DNA of 60,390 nt from Acetanaerobacterium elongatum (GTDB lineage Bacteria; Bacillota; Clostridia; Oscillospirales; Ruminococcaceae): the NCBI RefSeq assembly GCF_900103835.1, contig NZ_FNID01000021.1:1-60390 (forward strand), written 5' to 3'. The notes under the pieces are model-generated. The model saw only the letters and a list, made by a program, of their open reading frames with translations, was not told the origin of the DNA and ran no database searches. Shown here piece after piece: positions 1-7,110 of the stretch. Position 1 is the first letter of the stretch, and every line of letters starts with the position of its first letter. Position numbers and translations under genes: made by a program.

Positions 1-210
1 TATGCTTACCATCATGTGTATATGGTCGCGGCATGCCTGTGCCTCTATTATTTCCACCCCTTTTTGTTCGCATAATTTCCTAAGTATCTGCCCTATATCC
101 ACCTTGATTTGTCCATATATTTCTTGTCGTCTATACTTCGGTGCAAATACTATATGATATTTACATCTCCATTTCGAATGTGTTAAACTATTTATGTCAT
201 CCATTGACAT
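1..210 (-). CDS. tnpA: IS200/IS605 TnpA transposase, 3' part cut by window edge
   Basis: The minus strand reads MSMDDINSLTHSKW..., then KYHIVFAPKYRR and DHIHMMVSI, and runs off the window at base 1. KYHIVFxPKYRR and the HxH pair (here H-I-H) are hallmarks of the small Y1 HUH transposases of the IS200/IS605 family, which move single-stranded DNA. Seventy codons are visible of the usual 140-155; the catalytic tyrosine lies outside. The start is ATG at 210 because an AAAGGAGG ribosome site sits just before it. No TnpB frame is seen on this side, so an IS200-type element with only tnpA is possible. Confidence 0.85.
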   Translation of the reverse strand, partial: MSMDDINSLTHSKWRCKYHIVFAPKYRRQEIYGQIKVDIGQILRKLCEQKGVEIIEAQACRDHIHMMVSI

Positions 211-294
211 GTCCTCCTTTGTTTTTTGATGCGGTTGGTGAACCTTCATCATTCTATCACTGGAGGACCTCTTTTCGCTATAAGCGTTCTAATT

Positions 295-319
295 CCACCA
301 GCAGAGCTGGTGGTTTTTT
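295..319 (+). terminator. Stem-loop with T tract beside IS200 end
   Basis: CCACCAGC pairs with GCTGGTGG around an AGA loop and is followed by six T on the plus strand. It lies upstream of tnpA and reads away from it. IS200-type elements often carry hairpins near the transposase 5' end; whether this one belongs to the element or is an ordinary terminator cannot be decided from one copy. Confidence 0.5.
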
Positions 320-340
320 GCGCTGAAGCTACAACAGAAA

Positions 341-368
341 CCCTCCGCTTTTAGGTTTAAGCGGAGGG
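341..368 (-). terminator. Probable terminator of peptide transporter operon 1
   Basis: A perfect 10-bp stem, CCCTCCGCTT with AAGCGGAGGG, has an 8-base loop 50 bases past the oppF stop. On the minus strand it is followed by TTTCTGTTGT, a moderate U tract. Position fits the end of the oppABCDF transcript. It could instead be part of the neighbouring IS200 end. Confidence 0.55.
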
Positions 369-417
369 TAATATTTTATCGATGGTGCCTGTTCGGTAAA
401 TATATAAAAGAGTGTTA

Positions 418-1410
418 TTATGCGTCTTTCTTGATCTGCCCTTTATCGTAGAGCCTGCAGGCCACGCAATGGCCGCCGCCCACGTCGCTAAGCTCGGGGC
501 AGATCTTGTCGCAGCCTTCAAACTCCTTAAAGCAGCGGGAGGCAAAGCGGCAGCCCTGGCCCGGGTTGATGGGGCTGGGCACATCGCCTTTTAGGATGAT
601 GCGCTCCTTCTTATGGGTAACATCGGTAACCGGAATTGCCGAAAGCAGCGCCTGCGTATAGGGGTTTAAGGGGTTCTGGTACAGCTCTTTTTTATCGGCA
701 ATCTCCATGAGCTTGCCGAGGTACATTACGCCTACGCGGTCACTGATGTGCTTCACCACATTCAGGCCGTGCGCAATGAACAGGTAGGTTAAGCCGAACT
801 CCTCCTTCAGGTCATCCAGAAGGTTGAGCACCTGTGCCTGAATGGATACGTCCAGCGCCGAAACCGGCTCGTCGCATACAATCAGCTTGGGTTGTACGGC
901 AAGAGCGCGCGCTATTCCCACGCGCTGGCGCTGGCCGCCAGAGAATTCGTGCGGGTAGCGATTGCGGTGGTGGTTTGCAAGGCCTACACAGTTTAACAGG
1001 TAGTTTACCCTGCCCTCCACCTCATTGGACGGCATCAGCTTGTTAATACGGATAGGTTCCGCGATGATATCGCCGATGGTCATACGCGGGTTGAGCGACG
1101 CATATGGGTCTTGAAAGATCAGCTGGATGTCCCGGCAGTATTCACGGCGTTTGGTATCGCTTAGCTTGGTAAGGTCGGTGCCGTTAAAAAGGATGCTGCC
1201 GGACGTAGGCGTATAAAGGTTTACAAGCATCTTGCCTATGGTAGTTTTTCCGCAGCCCGATTCGCCAACAAGCCCAAAGGCCTCGCCCTTATAGATATCA
1301 AACGAAACATCGTCCACCGCCTTCAGCACTGCGGTAGGGCGGCCAAGCAGGTCTGTTTCCATGGTGAAGTATTTCTTTAGGCCCTTTATTTGAACCAGTG
1401 GTTCACTCAT
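418..1410 (-). CDS. Peptide ABC transporter ATPase, OppF/DppF type (operon 1)
   Basis: A 330-residue cytoplasmic ATPase that would power the OppB/OppC channel for di- or oligopeptide uptake. Walker A is GESGCGKT near residue 49, followed by a Q-loop region ([13 protein letters not shown]), the signature [15 protein letters not shown] and Walker B LIVCDEPVSALD. The C-terminal oligopeptide-transporter extension has the cysteine cluster CRFASRC...CDKIC typical of OppD/OppF. ATG at 1410 was chosen over an upstream ATG at 1461 because AAAGGA precedes it at good spacing and family homology begins there. Last gene of operon 1. Peptide rather than nickel specificity is inferred from the family 5 binding protein; the exact substrate is unknown. 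Confidence 0.93.
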   Translation of the reverse strand: MSEPLVQIKGLKKYFTMETDLLGRPTAVLKAVDDVSFDIYKGEAFGLVGESGCGKTTIGKMLVNLYTPTSGSILFNGTDLTKLSDTKRREYCRDIQLIFQDPYASLNPRMTIGDIIAEPIRINKLMPSNEVEGRVNYLLNCVGLANHHRNRYPHEFSGGQRQRVGIARALAVQPKLIVCDEPVSALDVSIQAQVLNLLDDLKEEFGLTYLFIAHGLNVVKHISDRVGVMYLGKLMEIADKKELYQNPLNPYTQALLSAIPVTDVTHKKERIILKGDVPSPINPGQGCRFASRCFKEFEGCDKICPELSDVGGGHCVACRLYDKGQIKKDA

Positions 1411-1472
1411 GATTGGATCATTCCTTTCAGGCGCTTGCGCCTGAAAGGCACAAAACGTCATTCACTATCTAA

Positions 1473-1550
1473 AATTGCGGTGCGGCTATGCCGCAGGAGC
1501 AGTAATGCTCCGACAGCAATTCGGAAGTTTGAAAGATTTAACTTTCAAAC
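1473..1550 (-). repeat. Structured intergenic repeat, copy 1 (oppD-oppF gap)
   Basis: Terminal AATTGC (1473-1478) and GCAATT (1516-1521) enclose two hairpins, TGCGGC/GCCGCA and GGAGC/GCTCC. They are followed by GTTTGAAAG/CTTTCAAAC (1527-1550). A GGCGC/GCGCC hairpin lies just beyond, near 1430-1443. A near copy sits at 58691-58772 and a diverged one at 2550-2634. The whole would fold as a three-way junction plus one stem. The last hairpin overlaps the oppD stop at 1545. Confidence 0.75.
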
Positions 1551-2519
1551 TTTACCCTCCTCTGCATCACTGTATAAGAAGCACCTTACCTTAGCACCGT
1601 TTACCTCGATAAGGGCGGGTATATGTTCCTTGCATTTCTCCATGCACTTTTCGCAGCGGTCGGAGAACGAGCAGCCCTTGGGCATCTTCAGCGGGTTGGG
1701 CACCATGCCCTTAATCATATAAAGGCGCTCGCGCTCATCGTCCATCTTGGGAATCGACTCCAGCAACCCCACCGTATAGGGGTGCTTCGGGTCGGTGAAC
1801 AGCGTTTTTACGTCTGCCTCTTCCACAATCTTGCCGCAGTACATTACAATCACCCGGTCTGCCGCTTCGGCCACCACGCCAAGGTCATGCGTAATCAGCA
1901 GCACCGCCATTCCAAGTTTCTCGCGCAGACTGTATAACAGCTCGAGTATCTGCGCCTGTATGGTAACATCAAGTGCTGTGGTCGGTTCGTCGGCAATCAG
2001 CAGCTCGGGGTGGCAGGCCAGCGCCATAGCGATCATCACCCTCTGGCGCATACCGCCGCTCATCTGGTGCGGGTAGTCGCCTGCTCGCTTTTCGGGGGAA
2101 GGAATGCCTACCAAATCAAGCATTTCCACCGTGCGCTTGAGAGCCTCTTCTTTCGAGAGCTTCATGTGGGTCATAATGCTCTCCATTATCTGATCCTTCA
2201 CGCGGTATACGGGGTTTAAGGAAGTCATCGGCTCCTGAAAGATCATCGAAATCTGGTCGCCGCGAATCTTTTGCAGCTCGCTTACGGGCAGCTTGGTAAG
2301 GTCGGTTCCCTTAAAGAGAATCTCACCGCCCGCTACCTTTCCAGGTTCGGCAATCAGCCCCATAATCGAAAGCGAGGTAACGCTCTTGCCGGAGCCGGAT
2401 TCTCCCACAATGGCTAAAATCTCACCCTTATCAACCGAAAAGCTGATATCATCTACGGCGTTTACCACGCCTTTTTTAAGCTTAAATTCAGTTTTTAAGT
2501 TCTTAACTTCAAGCAGCAT
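1545..2519 (-). CDS. Peptide ABC transporter ATPase, OppD/DppD type (operon 1)
   Basis: A 324-residue ATPase, partner of the OppF-type subunit. It has Walker [22 protein letters not shown], the signature [15 protein letters not shown] and Walker [13 protein letters not shown]. The C-terminal oligopeptide region has the cysteines [14 protein letters not shown]. Bases upstream contain a second in-frame ATG (2540), but that would place AAAGGA inside the coding region; the ATG at 2519 has AGGA at normal spacing and begins [12 protein letters not shown], the family's usual start. The gaps on both sides hold structured repeats, unusual for an ABC operon. Confidence 0.93.
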   Translation of the reverse strand: MLLEVKNLKTEFKLKKGVVNAVDDISFSVDKGEILAIVGESGSGKSVTSLSIMGLIAEPGKVAGGEILFKGTDLTKLPVSELQKIRGDQISMIFQEPMTSLNPVYRVKDQIMESIMTHMKLSKEEALKRTVEMLDLVGIPSPEKRAGDYPHQMSGGMRQRVMIAMALACHPELLIADEPTTALDVTIQAQILELLYSLREKLGMAVLLITHDLGVVAEAADRVIVMYCGKIVEEADVKTLFTDPKHPYTVGLLESIPKMDDERERLYMIKGMVPNPLKMPKGCSFSDRCEKCMEKCKEHIPALIEVNGAKVRCFLYSDAEEGKV

Positions 2520-2549
2520 ATTGATGATTCCTTTCTTCAACTGCCGGGG

Positions 2550-2634
2550 AATTGCGCGGTTTCGGCGTAGCCGAAATTTAGGTTATATACCTAAAAGTGC
2601 AAAACCTAAGTTTGAAAGATCTATCTTTCAAACT
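2550..2634 (-). repeat. Structured intergenic repeat, copy 3, diverged (oppC-oppD gap)
   Basis: Starts AATTGC, then hairpins TTTCGGC-GTA-GCCGAAA and TTTAGGT-TATAT-ACCTAAA, a short GTGCAAAA segment, then AGTTTGAAAGAT/ATCTTTCAAACT (2609-2634). Order and shape match copies 1 and 2, but the first two stems have different bases, so structure rather than sequence appears kept. Only the last hairpin is close in sequence. Confidence 0.6.
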
Positions 2635-2642
2635 ACTTCCCC

Positions 2643-3548
2643 CTAAATTTTTCTGGACTTGGGGTCAAGCGCATCACGCAAGCCGTCGCCCAGCAGGTTA
2701 AACGCAAGCACCGTAATGGTGATGGCGATACCGGGGAATATCAGGGTGTAAGGGGCCGAGAAGATAAACCCGCGCGCACGCCCGAGCATATCACCCCACT
2801 CGGCGAAGGGGGGCTGTACGCCAAGGCCTAAGAAGCCTAATGCTGCGGTATCCAGCACCGCGGAGGAGATACCCAGGGTAGCTCTTACCACGATAGAGGA
2901 AAGAACGTTTGGCAAAATATGCTTAAACACAATGCGGAAATCCTTGTTGCCCACTACCCGTGCTGCCTGCACATAGTCGTTTTCCTTTACCGAAAGGATG
3001 CACCCGCGTACGATACGTGCATATTCCGGAATGCATACAAGGCCGATGGCGATAACCGCCTTATCAATACCCTTGCCCAGTGCCGCCATAAAGGCGATAG
3101 CAAGCAGGATGGAGGGGATGGCAAGCATCATGTCCATGATACGCATGATTACGGTGTCGATTTTGCCGCCGCGGTAGCCCGCAATGGCACCCAGTATAGT
3201 ACCGATGGTAAGCGAAAGCGCAACCGCAGAGATACCAACAGTGAGGGAGATATGCGTACCGTCGATGATTCTGGAGAAGATATCTCGTCCCAATTGGTCG
3301 GTGCCGAACCAGTGCGCGGCACTCGGGGACTGAAAGCTGATGGTCATATCGGAGTAGTTCGGGTCGTACGGCATAATAAAGCGTCCAAACACCGCAACCA
3401 AGGTAAGCAGAAGAATGATGACAAGGCCCGCCACAGCGCCCTTGTTGGCGATTAGCGAGAACCACATCTCCTTGAGCTGAGATTCGGGCTTTTCCAATAC
3501 CACCTCGGAGGCTTGTTCATTAACAACGGCATCCAGTTCATTTTGCAT
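2643..3548 (-). CDS. Peptide ABC transporter permease, OppC/DppC type (operon 1)
   Basis: A 301-residue membrane permease. Residues up to about 30 are cytoplasmic, followed by a hydrophobic segment (GAVAGLVIILLLTLVAVFG) and the OppC N-terminal region with HWFGTDQLGRDIFSR. The EAA loop that contacts the ATPases is at AARVVGNKDFRIVFKHILPN. The C-terminus LLGDGLRDALDPKSRKI is typical of DppC/OppC. Start ATG at 3548 has AGGAGG ten bases before it, and this site overlaps the end of oppB, suggesting coupled translation. It pairs with the OppB-type subunit to form the channel. Confidence 0.93.
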   Translation of the reverse strand: MQNELDAVVNEQASEVVLEKPESQLKEMWFSLIANKGAVAGLVIILLLTLVAVFGRFIMPYDPNYSDMTISFQSPSAAHWFGTDQLGRDIFSRIIDGTHISLTVGISAVALSLTIGTILGAIAGYRGGKIDTVIMRIMDMMLAIPSILLAIAFMAALGKGIDKAVIAIGLVCIPEYARIVRGCILSVKENDYVQAARVVGNKDFRIVFKHILPNVLSSIVVRATLGISSAVLDTAALGFLGLGVQPPFAEWGDMLGRARGFIFSAPYTLIFPGIAITITVLAFNLLGDGLRDALDPKSRKI

Positions 3549-3553
3549 ATCGG

Positions 3554-4570
3554 TTAAGCCTCCTTCTTGGAATACTTGATACGCGGGTCAACCATCGCGT
3601 AGATAATATCCACCACAAGATTGATTAGTACAAAGGTGATGGCTACGAGCATTACCACGCCCTGCACCACGGGAAAATCTGATTTCAAGATACAGTCAAC
3701 CGTGTAGGAGCCGATGCCCGGCCATGAGAATACCGTTTCGGTAAGCACCGCGCCGCCCAGCAGTGAGCCTAGCTGCAAGCCGATTACCGTAACAATCGGA
3801 ATCAAGCCGTTGCGAAGCGCATGCTTTCTGATAACCTTGCCCTCGCTCACACCCTTGGCACGGGCAGTGCGGATATAATCCTGCCCCAGCGTTTCAAGCA
3901 TGCTGGAACGTGTCATACGCGCAATAATCGCCATAGAGTACATGCCAAGCGCACTGGCAGGCAGTATCAGGTGGGCAAGCGTATCGCCTATCGACTGAAT
4001 ATTGCCGGTCAAAATACCGTCGAGCAAAAAGAAGCCCGTTACCTTCATGGGCTGCATCAACGGGTCGCCTCTGCTGCCCGAGGGCAGAATGTGTAAGGTT
4101 CCCGAAAAGATAATAATCAAAATAATACCCAGCCAGAAGATTGGCATCGATACACCAATGAGTGCGGTAACCATACCGGCGCTGTCAAAAATCGTGTTCT
4201 TCTTTACCGCCGAGATGGTGCCGATGATAATGCCAAAAACCGAGGCAAGGATGATCGCCGCGATGGCAAGCTCAATGGTTGCGGGGAAACGGCTGAGAAT
4301 CTCTTTTAGCACCGGTGTTTTGGTGTAATAGGAGGTACCTAAATCCCCCGTAAAGATACCCTTGATAAAGTTGAGGTACTGGATATAGAGGGGGTCGTTC
4401 AGGCCGTTGGCCACACGCCACGCATCAATCTTATCCTGTGTAGCATGCTGGCCCAGCACGATGGGCGCCGGGTCTGGCGAGAACACGCGCATAATGACAA
4501 ACACAATAATTGAAACACCGATGAGTACCGGTATCAGCATCAGCAAGCGCTTAATGATATATTTTAGCAT
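3554..4570 (-). CDS. Peptide ABC transporter permease, OppB/DppB type (operon 1)
   Basis: A 338-residue integral membrane permease with about six hydrophobic segments. It begins MLKYIIKRLLMLIPVLIGVSIIVF, as DppB/OppB proteins do. The EAA motif is DYIRTARAKGVSEGKVIRKHALRN, and the C-terminus is DIIYAMVDPRIKYSK. ATG at 4570 with AAAGG ten bases upstream is preferred over a TTG at 4579. It is separated from oppA by a 206-base gap full of hairpins, which may set a lower level for the membrane and ATPase genes than for the binding protein. Confidence 0.93.
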   Translation of the reverse strand: MLKYIIKRLLMLIPVLIGVSIIVFVIMRVFSPDPAPIVLGQHATQDKIDAWRVANGLNDPLYIQYLNFIKGIFTGDLGTSYYTKTPVLKEILSRFPATIELAIAAIILASVFGIIIGTISAVKKNTIFDSAGMVTALIGVSMPIFWLGIILIIIFSGTLHILPSGSRGDPLMQPMKVTGFFLLDGILTGNIQSIGDTLAHLILPASALGMYSMAIIARMTRSSMLETLGQDYIRTARAKGVSEGKVIRKHALRNGLIPIVTVIGLQLGSLLGGAVLTETVFSWPGIGSYTVDCILKSDFPVVQGVVMLVAITFVLINLVVDIIYAMVDPRIKYSKKEA

Positions 4571-4609
4571 CTGCAACAAACCTTTCGATGGATTTTGAAC
4601 ATATCAAGT

Positions 4610-4753
4610 TTTGCATGTGCCGGAGCTTCCGGCATATGCAAAGCATAACATGAACTTTGCCTGCTTATATTTGATTTTGTCTCAAAATCAAATATCAAAC
4701 ACCGGAAAACAAAGCTTAGGCCGAAAGCCGAGAATTGTGTCCCGGCTTTCGGC
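4610..4753 (-). other. Three stacked hairpins between oppA and oppB
   Basis: Reading downstream of oppA on the minus strand there are three inverted repeats. The first is 4743-4753 with 4720-4730, eleven pairs. The second is 4683-4695 with 4667-4679, thirteen perfect pairs around a 3-base loop. The third is 4610-4642, TTTGCAT...ATGCAAA enclosing a GCCGGA/TCCGGC core. None has a strong U tract, so mRNA-stabilising or leaky-termination roles fit better than full termination. No gene is seen in this gap. Confidence 0.6.
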
Positions 4754-4776
4754 TGTCGGCTTCTATTGCTTCATTG

Positions 4777-6327
4777 TTATTTCGTTTTAGACATGCCGGA
4801 GAGGAATATGTTGCCGGTTACATGGTAGTAGTAGCCCTGAACAACCGGCCTGTAAGCGGAAAGTAGCTTGGAGTGAGAGATCGGCAGCCATACGCTGTTG
4901 TCTACCTGATTCTGCTCAAGCTGCGCATAGATGGCATCACGGTCAGCGCCTTCGGCAGCAGCCTTGCCCTTGGCAATAAGGTCAAGGTATGCAGCGTTGT
5001 CGTAACGGGAAACGTTCATGGAGGGATCCTTATCAGAGAGCAGCGACATGAAGTTATCGGGGTCGCCGTTATCACCGGTCCAGCCGTAGAAGCAGATATC
5101 AAAGTCGCCGGCCTTAACCTTTTGCTTGTAGGTGGTCCAGTCAAATACTTCGATGTTGCAGGTTACGCCAACCTTGGAAAGGTAACCCTGAACTGCCTCG
5201 GCAAGAGCCTTACCGGTAGCGGGGTTGTACGGTCTGGGGTTGGAGTATGTAATCACATGAACAGTGGTTACGCCGGCCTGAGCAAGCGCAGCCTTGGAAG
5301 CAGCTTCATCATAAGCAACCTGCTTAATGTCTTTGGAGAAGCCGGGAACGAAGCTGGGCAGGATGGTGTCTGCGGGGGTAGCATAGCCCTGATAGAGGCT
5401 CTTTACCAGCTCAGGAACATTGATAGCCTGAGAAAGGGCCTTGCGAACCTCGGGCTTGCCGCAGATAGAAGACTGGGTATTATAAGCCATGTAGTTGATG
5501 TTCATACCGTCGGGCTGGTCAACTGTATTGCCTGCCTTGGTAATCTCGTCCACTACGGTGGCATCGATTCCGTCGATCATATCAACCTCGCCGTTATTGA
5601 GTGCTACCACTCTGGCAGAGTTATCCTTGATAATACGGAAGATTACGTTCTTGGTCTTGGCCTTCTCGCCCCAGTAGTTATCGTTTCTGGTAAGAACAAT
5701 AGACTGTTCTTTGTCCCAGCGAACAAACTTGTAGGGGCCGGTGCCAACAGGAGCCTCGTTTACGTTGTTATTATTCTTCTTGAGCGCTTCGGGGCTAACC
5801 ATAGGCGCAGCCATGCTCATTGCAAGGTTGTATAAGAAGGGGGTACACTTATCCTTTAAGGTAATTACCACAGTGTTGGCATCCTTCGCCTCAACCTTGG
5901 TAACATAGCCGTACACGAAATCAGCGTAAGGCATATCCTCGGTAGCATTACCCTTCATCTGGCGCTCAATGTTGAACTTTACAGCATCAGCGTTAAAATC
6001 GGTGCCGTCCTGGAACTTAACGCCCTGACGGAGCTTGAAGGTGTAGGTCAGGCCATCGTCGCTTACTGTCCAGGATTCTGCAAGGCAGGGCTCCAGCTTA
6101 GTGGAATCCTTGGCATACTTAATGAGGCCTTCGTAGATGTTAACGATAACCTTGGAAGATTCGCCGTCATCTACGAGTGCGGGGTCAAGGCCGCGGGGGT
6201 CTGCACCCTGTGCAAAGATGAGGGTATCCTTGGGGTCGTTGGATGCGCCCTGTGCGCAAGCCGTTAAGGTTAGGCACAAAAGTGCAGCGGCAAGCACAAC
6301 AGCAAGAACTTTCTTTACCGTGTTCAT
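4777..6327 (-). CDS. Peptide-binding lipoprotein, SBP family 5 (operon 1)
   Basis: A 516-residue extracellular solute-binding protein. It has a lipoprotein signal (MNTVKKVLAVVLAAALLCLTLTAC) with lipobox LTAC, cleaved before Cys 26. Family 5 (OppA/DppA) features follow: DPRGLDPALVDDGES, then IYEGLIKY, LAESWTVSDDGLTYTFKLRQGVKFQDGT, and GTGPYKFVRWDK. Such proteins are tethered outside the membrane and deliver peptides to the permease. GAGGAAAAACA precedes the ATG at 6327. It is the first gene of operon 1, next to a promoter and attenuator at 6361-6454. Similar proteins bind glutathione, haem or nickel; peptide is the default for this operon type. Confidence 0.92.
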   Translation of the reverse strand: MNTVKKVLAVVLAAALLCLTLTACAQGASNDPKDTLIFAQGADPRGLDPALVDDGESSKVIVNIYEGLIKYAKDSTKLEPCLAESWTVSDDGLTYTFKLRQGVKFQDGTDFNADAVKFNIERQMKGNATEDMPYADFVYGYVTKVEAKDANTVVITLKDKCTPFLYNLAMSMAAPMVSPEALKKNNNNVNEAPVGTGPYKFVRWDKEQSIVLTRNDNYWGEKAKTKNVIFRIIKDNSARVVALNNGEVDMIDGIDATVVDEITKAGNTVDQPDGMNINYMAYNTQSSICGKPEVRKALSQAINVPELVKSLYQGYATPADTILPSFVPGFSKDIKQVAYDEAASKAALAQAGVTTVHVITYSNPRPYNPATGKALAEAVQGYLSKVGVTCNIEVFDWTTYKQKVKAGDFDICFYGWTGDNGDPDNFMSLLSDKDPSMNVSRYDNAAYLDLIAKGKAAAEGADRDAIYAQLEQNQVDNSVWLPISHSKLLSAYRPVVQGYYYHVTGNIFLSGMSKTK

Positions 6328-6360
6328 TGTTTTTCCTCACTTCATATATTATTTTGAAAT

Positions 6361-6395
6361 AAAAAAGGACGCTAGCCATAAGATGGCAAGCGTCC
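6361..6395 (-). terminator. Leader attenuator of peptide operon 1
   Basis: On the minus strand, GGACGCTTGCCAT (from 6395 down) pairs with ATGGCTAGCGTCC, thirteen positions with one mismatch, followed by six T. It lies about 20 bases past the promoter start and before the oppA ribosome site. A competing hairpin CAAGC-AAGGAC-GCTTG just upstream shares bases with the terminator 5' arm, so alternative folding is possible. The same layout occurs at 12958-12990. Confidence 0.7.
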
Positions 6396-6413
6396 TTGCT
6401 TGTAATGGGTATT

Positions 6414-6454
6414 AGAATACCACATAATAAGCTATTACGCAATTGTGAAATTGC
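6414..6454 (-). promoter_or_regulatory. Promoter and operator-like dyad of peptide operon 1
   Basis: Minus-strand sigma-A promoter: -35 TTGCGT (6437-6442), 17-base spacer, -10 TATTCT (6414-6419). The dyad GCAATT-TCAC-AATTGC (6439-6454) overlaps the -35, as a repressor site would. Bases 6385-6425 are identical (41 of 41) to 12980-13020 before peptide operon 2, and the dyad is kept there with changed loop bases. The regulator is unknown. Confidence 0.7.
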
Positions 6455-7063
6455 ATAAAAATGACGCCTGTTCGCACGAAATCAATTTGTGTAAAGCGTT
6501 TCATCTCATCTATTCAAGAGAATTTATTCCCTTAGGCAACAGATCGGAGATGATCTCATTAAACTTTATTGGATATGTAAAACTCACAACGATCTCGTTG
6601 TGCGGAAGTCGTTTCTTGGTTTAAAGCAGTAAAGGTTTAAAGTAAAAGCCCTTTAAATTTGTATAGTTTTAACTTGGTGCTCTTATGATAGCAACTTTTA
6701 TGCTTATTTTCAAGAGTGGTTGTTAATAAAATAACCGCCGATTACCGAATTTATTAAATATGTCTGTTGTGGTTATGGTATTTTGTGAATGTATACAACA
6801 CAATTTCGATTACATCTGTAGTGCGTTCGATAAGGCGCCGGTTACCATAATTGAGCAACCGGCGCCTTGTTATCAATATATTATGTGTACAGCCTGAAGC
6901 GTTAAAAAAAGCTTCAGGTAATACTAATCTCTGAAAATAGTATTGAATAGTCTGCGTCAAAACCCATATTTGAAAGGTTTTGATTCATTTCTTTTATTTG
7001 ATATAAGTATAAGGTGCAATGCCTTTACCTTTATTGCTTAGGCGTCTTGTGCCTTAGTAAACC
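6455..7063. other. Gene-free stretch between the two peptide operons
   Basis: I see no convincing gene here; a 68-codon minus frame at 6754-6960 lacks a ribosome site. Contents are the duplicated promoter at 6685-6713, and two hairpins: AAGGCGCCGGTT/AACCGGCGCCTT (6832-6843 with 6857-6868) and CCTGAAGC/GCTTCAGG (6893-6900 with 6911-6918). Bases 6640-6800 are recognisably related to 14218-14390 upstream of pepQ. Confidence 0.6.
6685..6713 (-). promoter_or_regulatory. Second, distal promoter upstream of operon 1 (paralogue of pepQ promoter)
   Basis: Minus-strand -35 TTGAAA (6708-6713), 17-base spacer, -10 TATCAT (6685-6690). Spacer end and flanks (AAAGTTGC-TATCAT-AAGA) match the promoter at 14267-14295. 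There it drives pepQ; here it points into about 270 non-coding bases and then operon 1. Confidence 0.6.
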
Positions 7064-7091
7064 AAAAAGGCCGCTGCGCAGCGGCCTTTTT
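7064..7091 (-). terminator. Terminator after peptide operon 2
   Basis: AAAAAGGCCGC-TGCGCA-GCGGCCTTTTT is a strong symmetrical hairpin with T tracts on both strands. It lies 20 bases past the stop of the second peptide-binding lipoprotein gene and closes operon 2. Confidence 0.88.
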
Positions 7092-7110
7092 GATTGGTAT
7101 ATGGGGGTTA

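Noticed and set aside
1471-1550. CRISPR-like repeat
   Set aside because: Only single structured units between genes, with no regular spacers and no cas genes in the window.
4873-5835. 320-codon plus-strand frame opposite oppA
   Set aside because: Shadow of the binding-protein gene with no recognisable motif.
6754-6960. 68-codon minus-strand frame in the gap between peptide operons
   Set aside because: No ribosome site, contains two strong hairpins and lies in a duplicated non-coding region.
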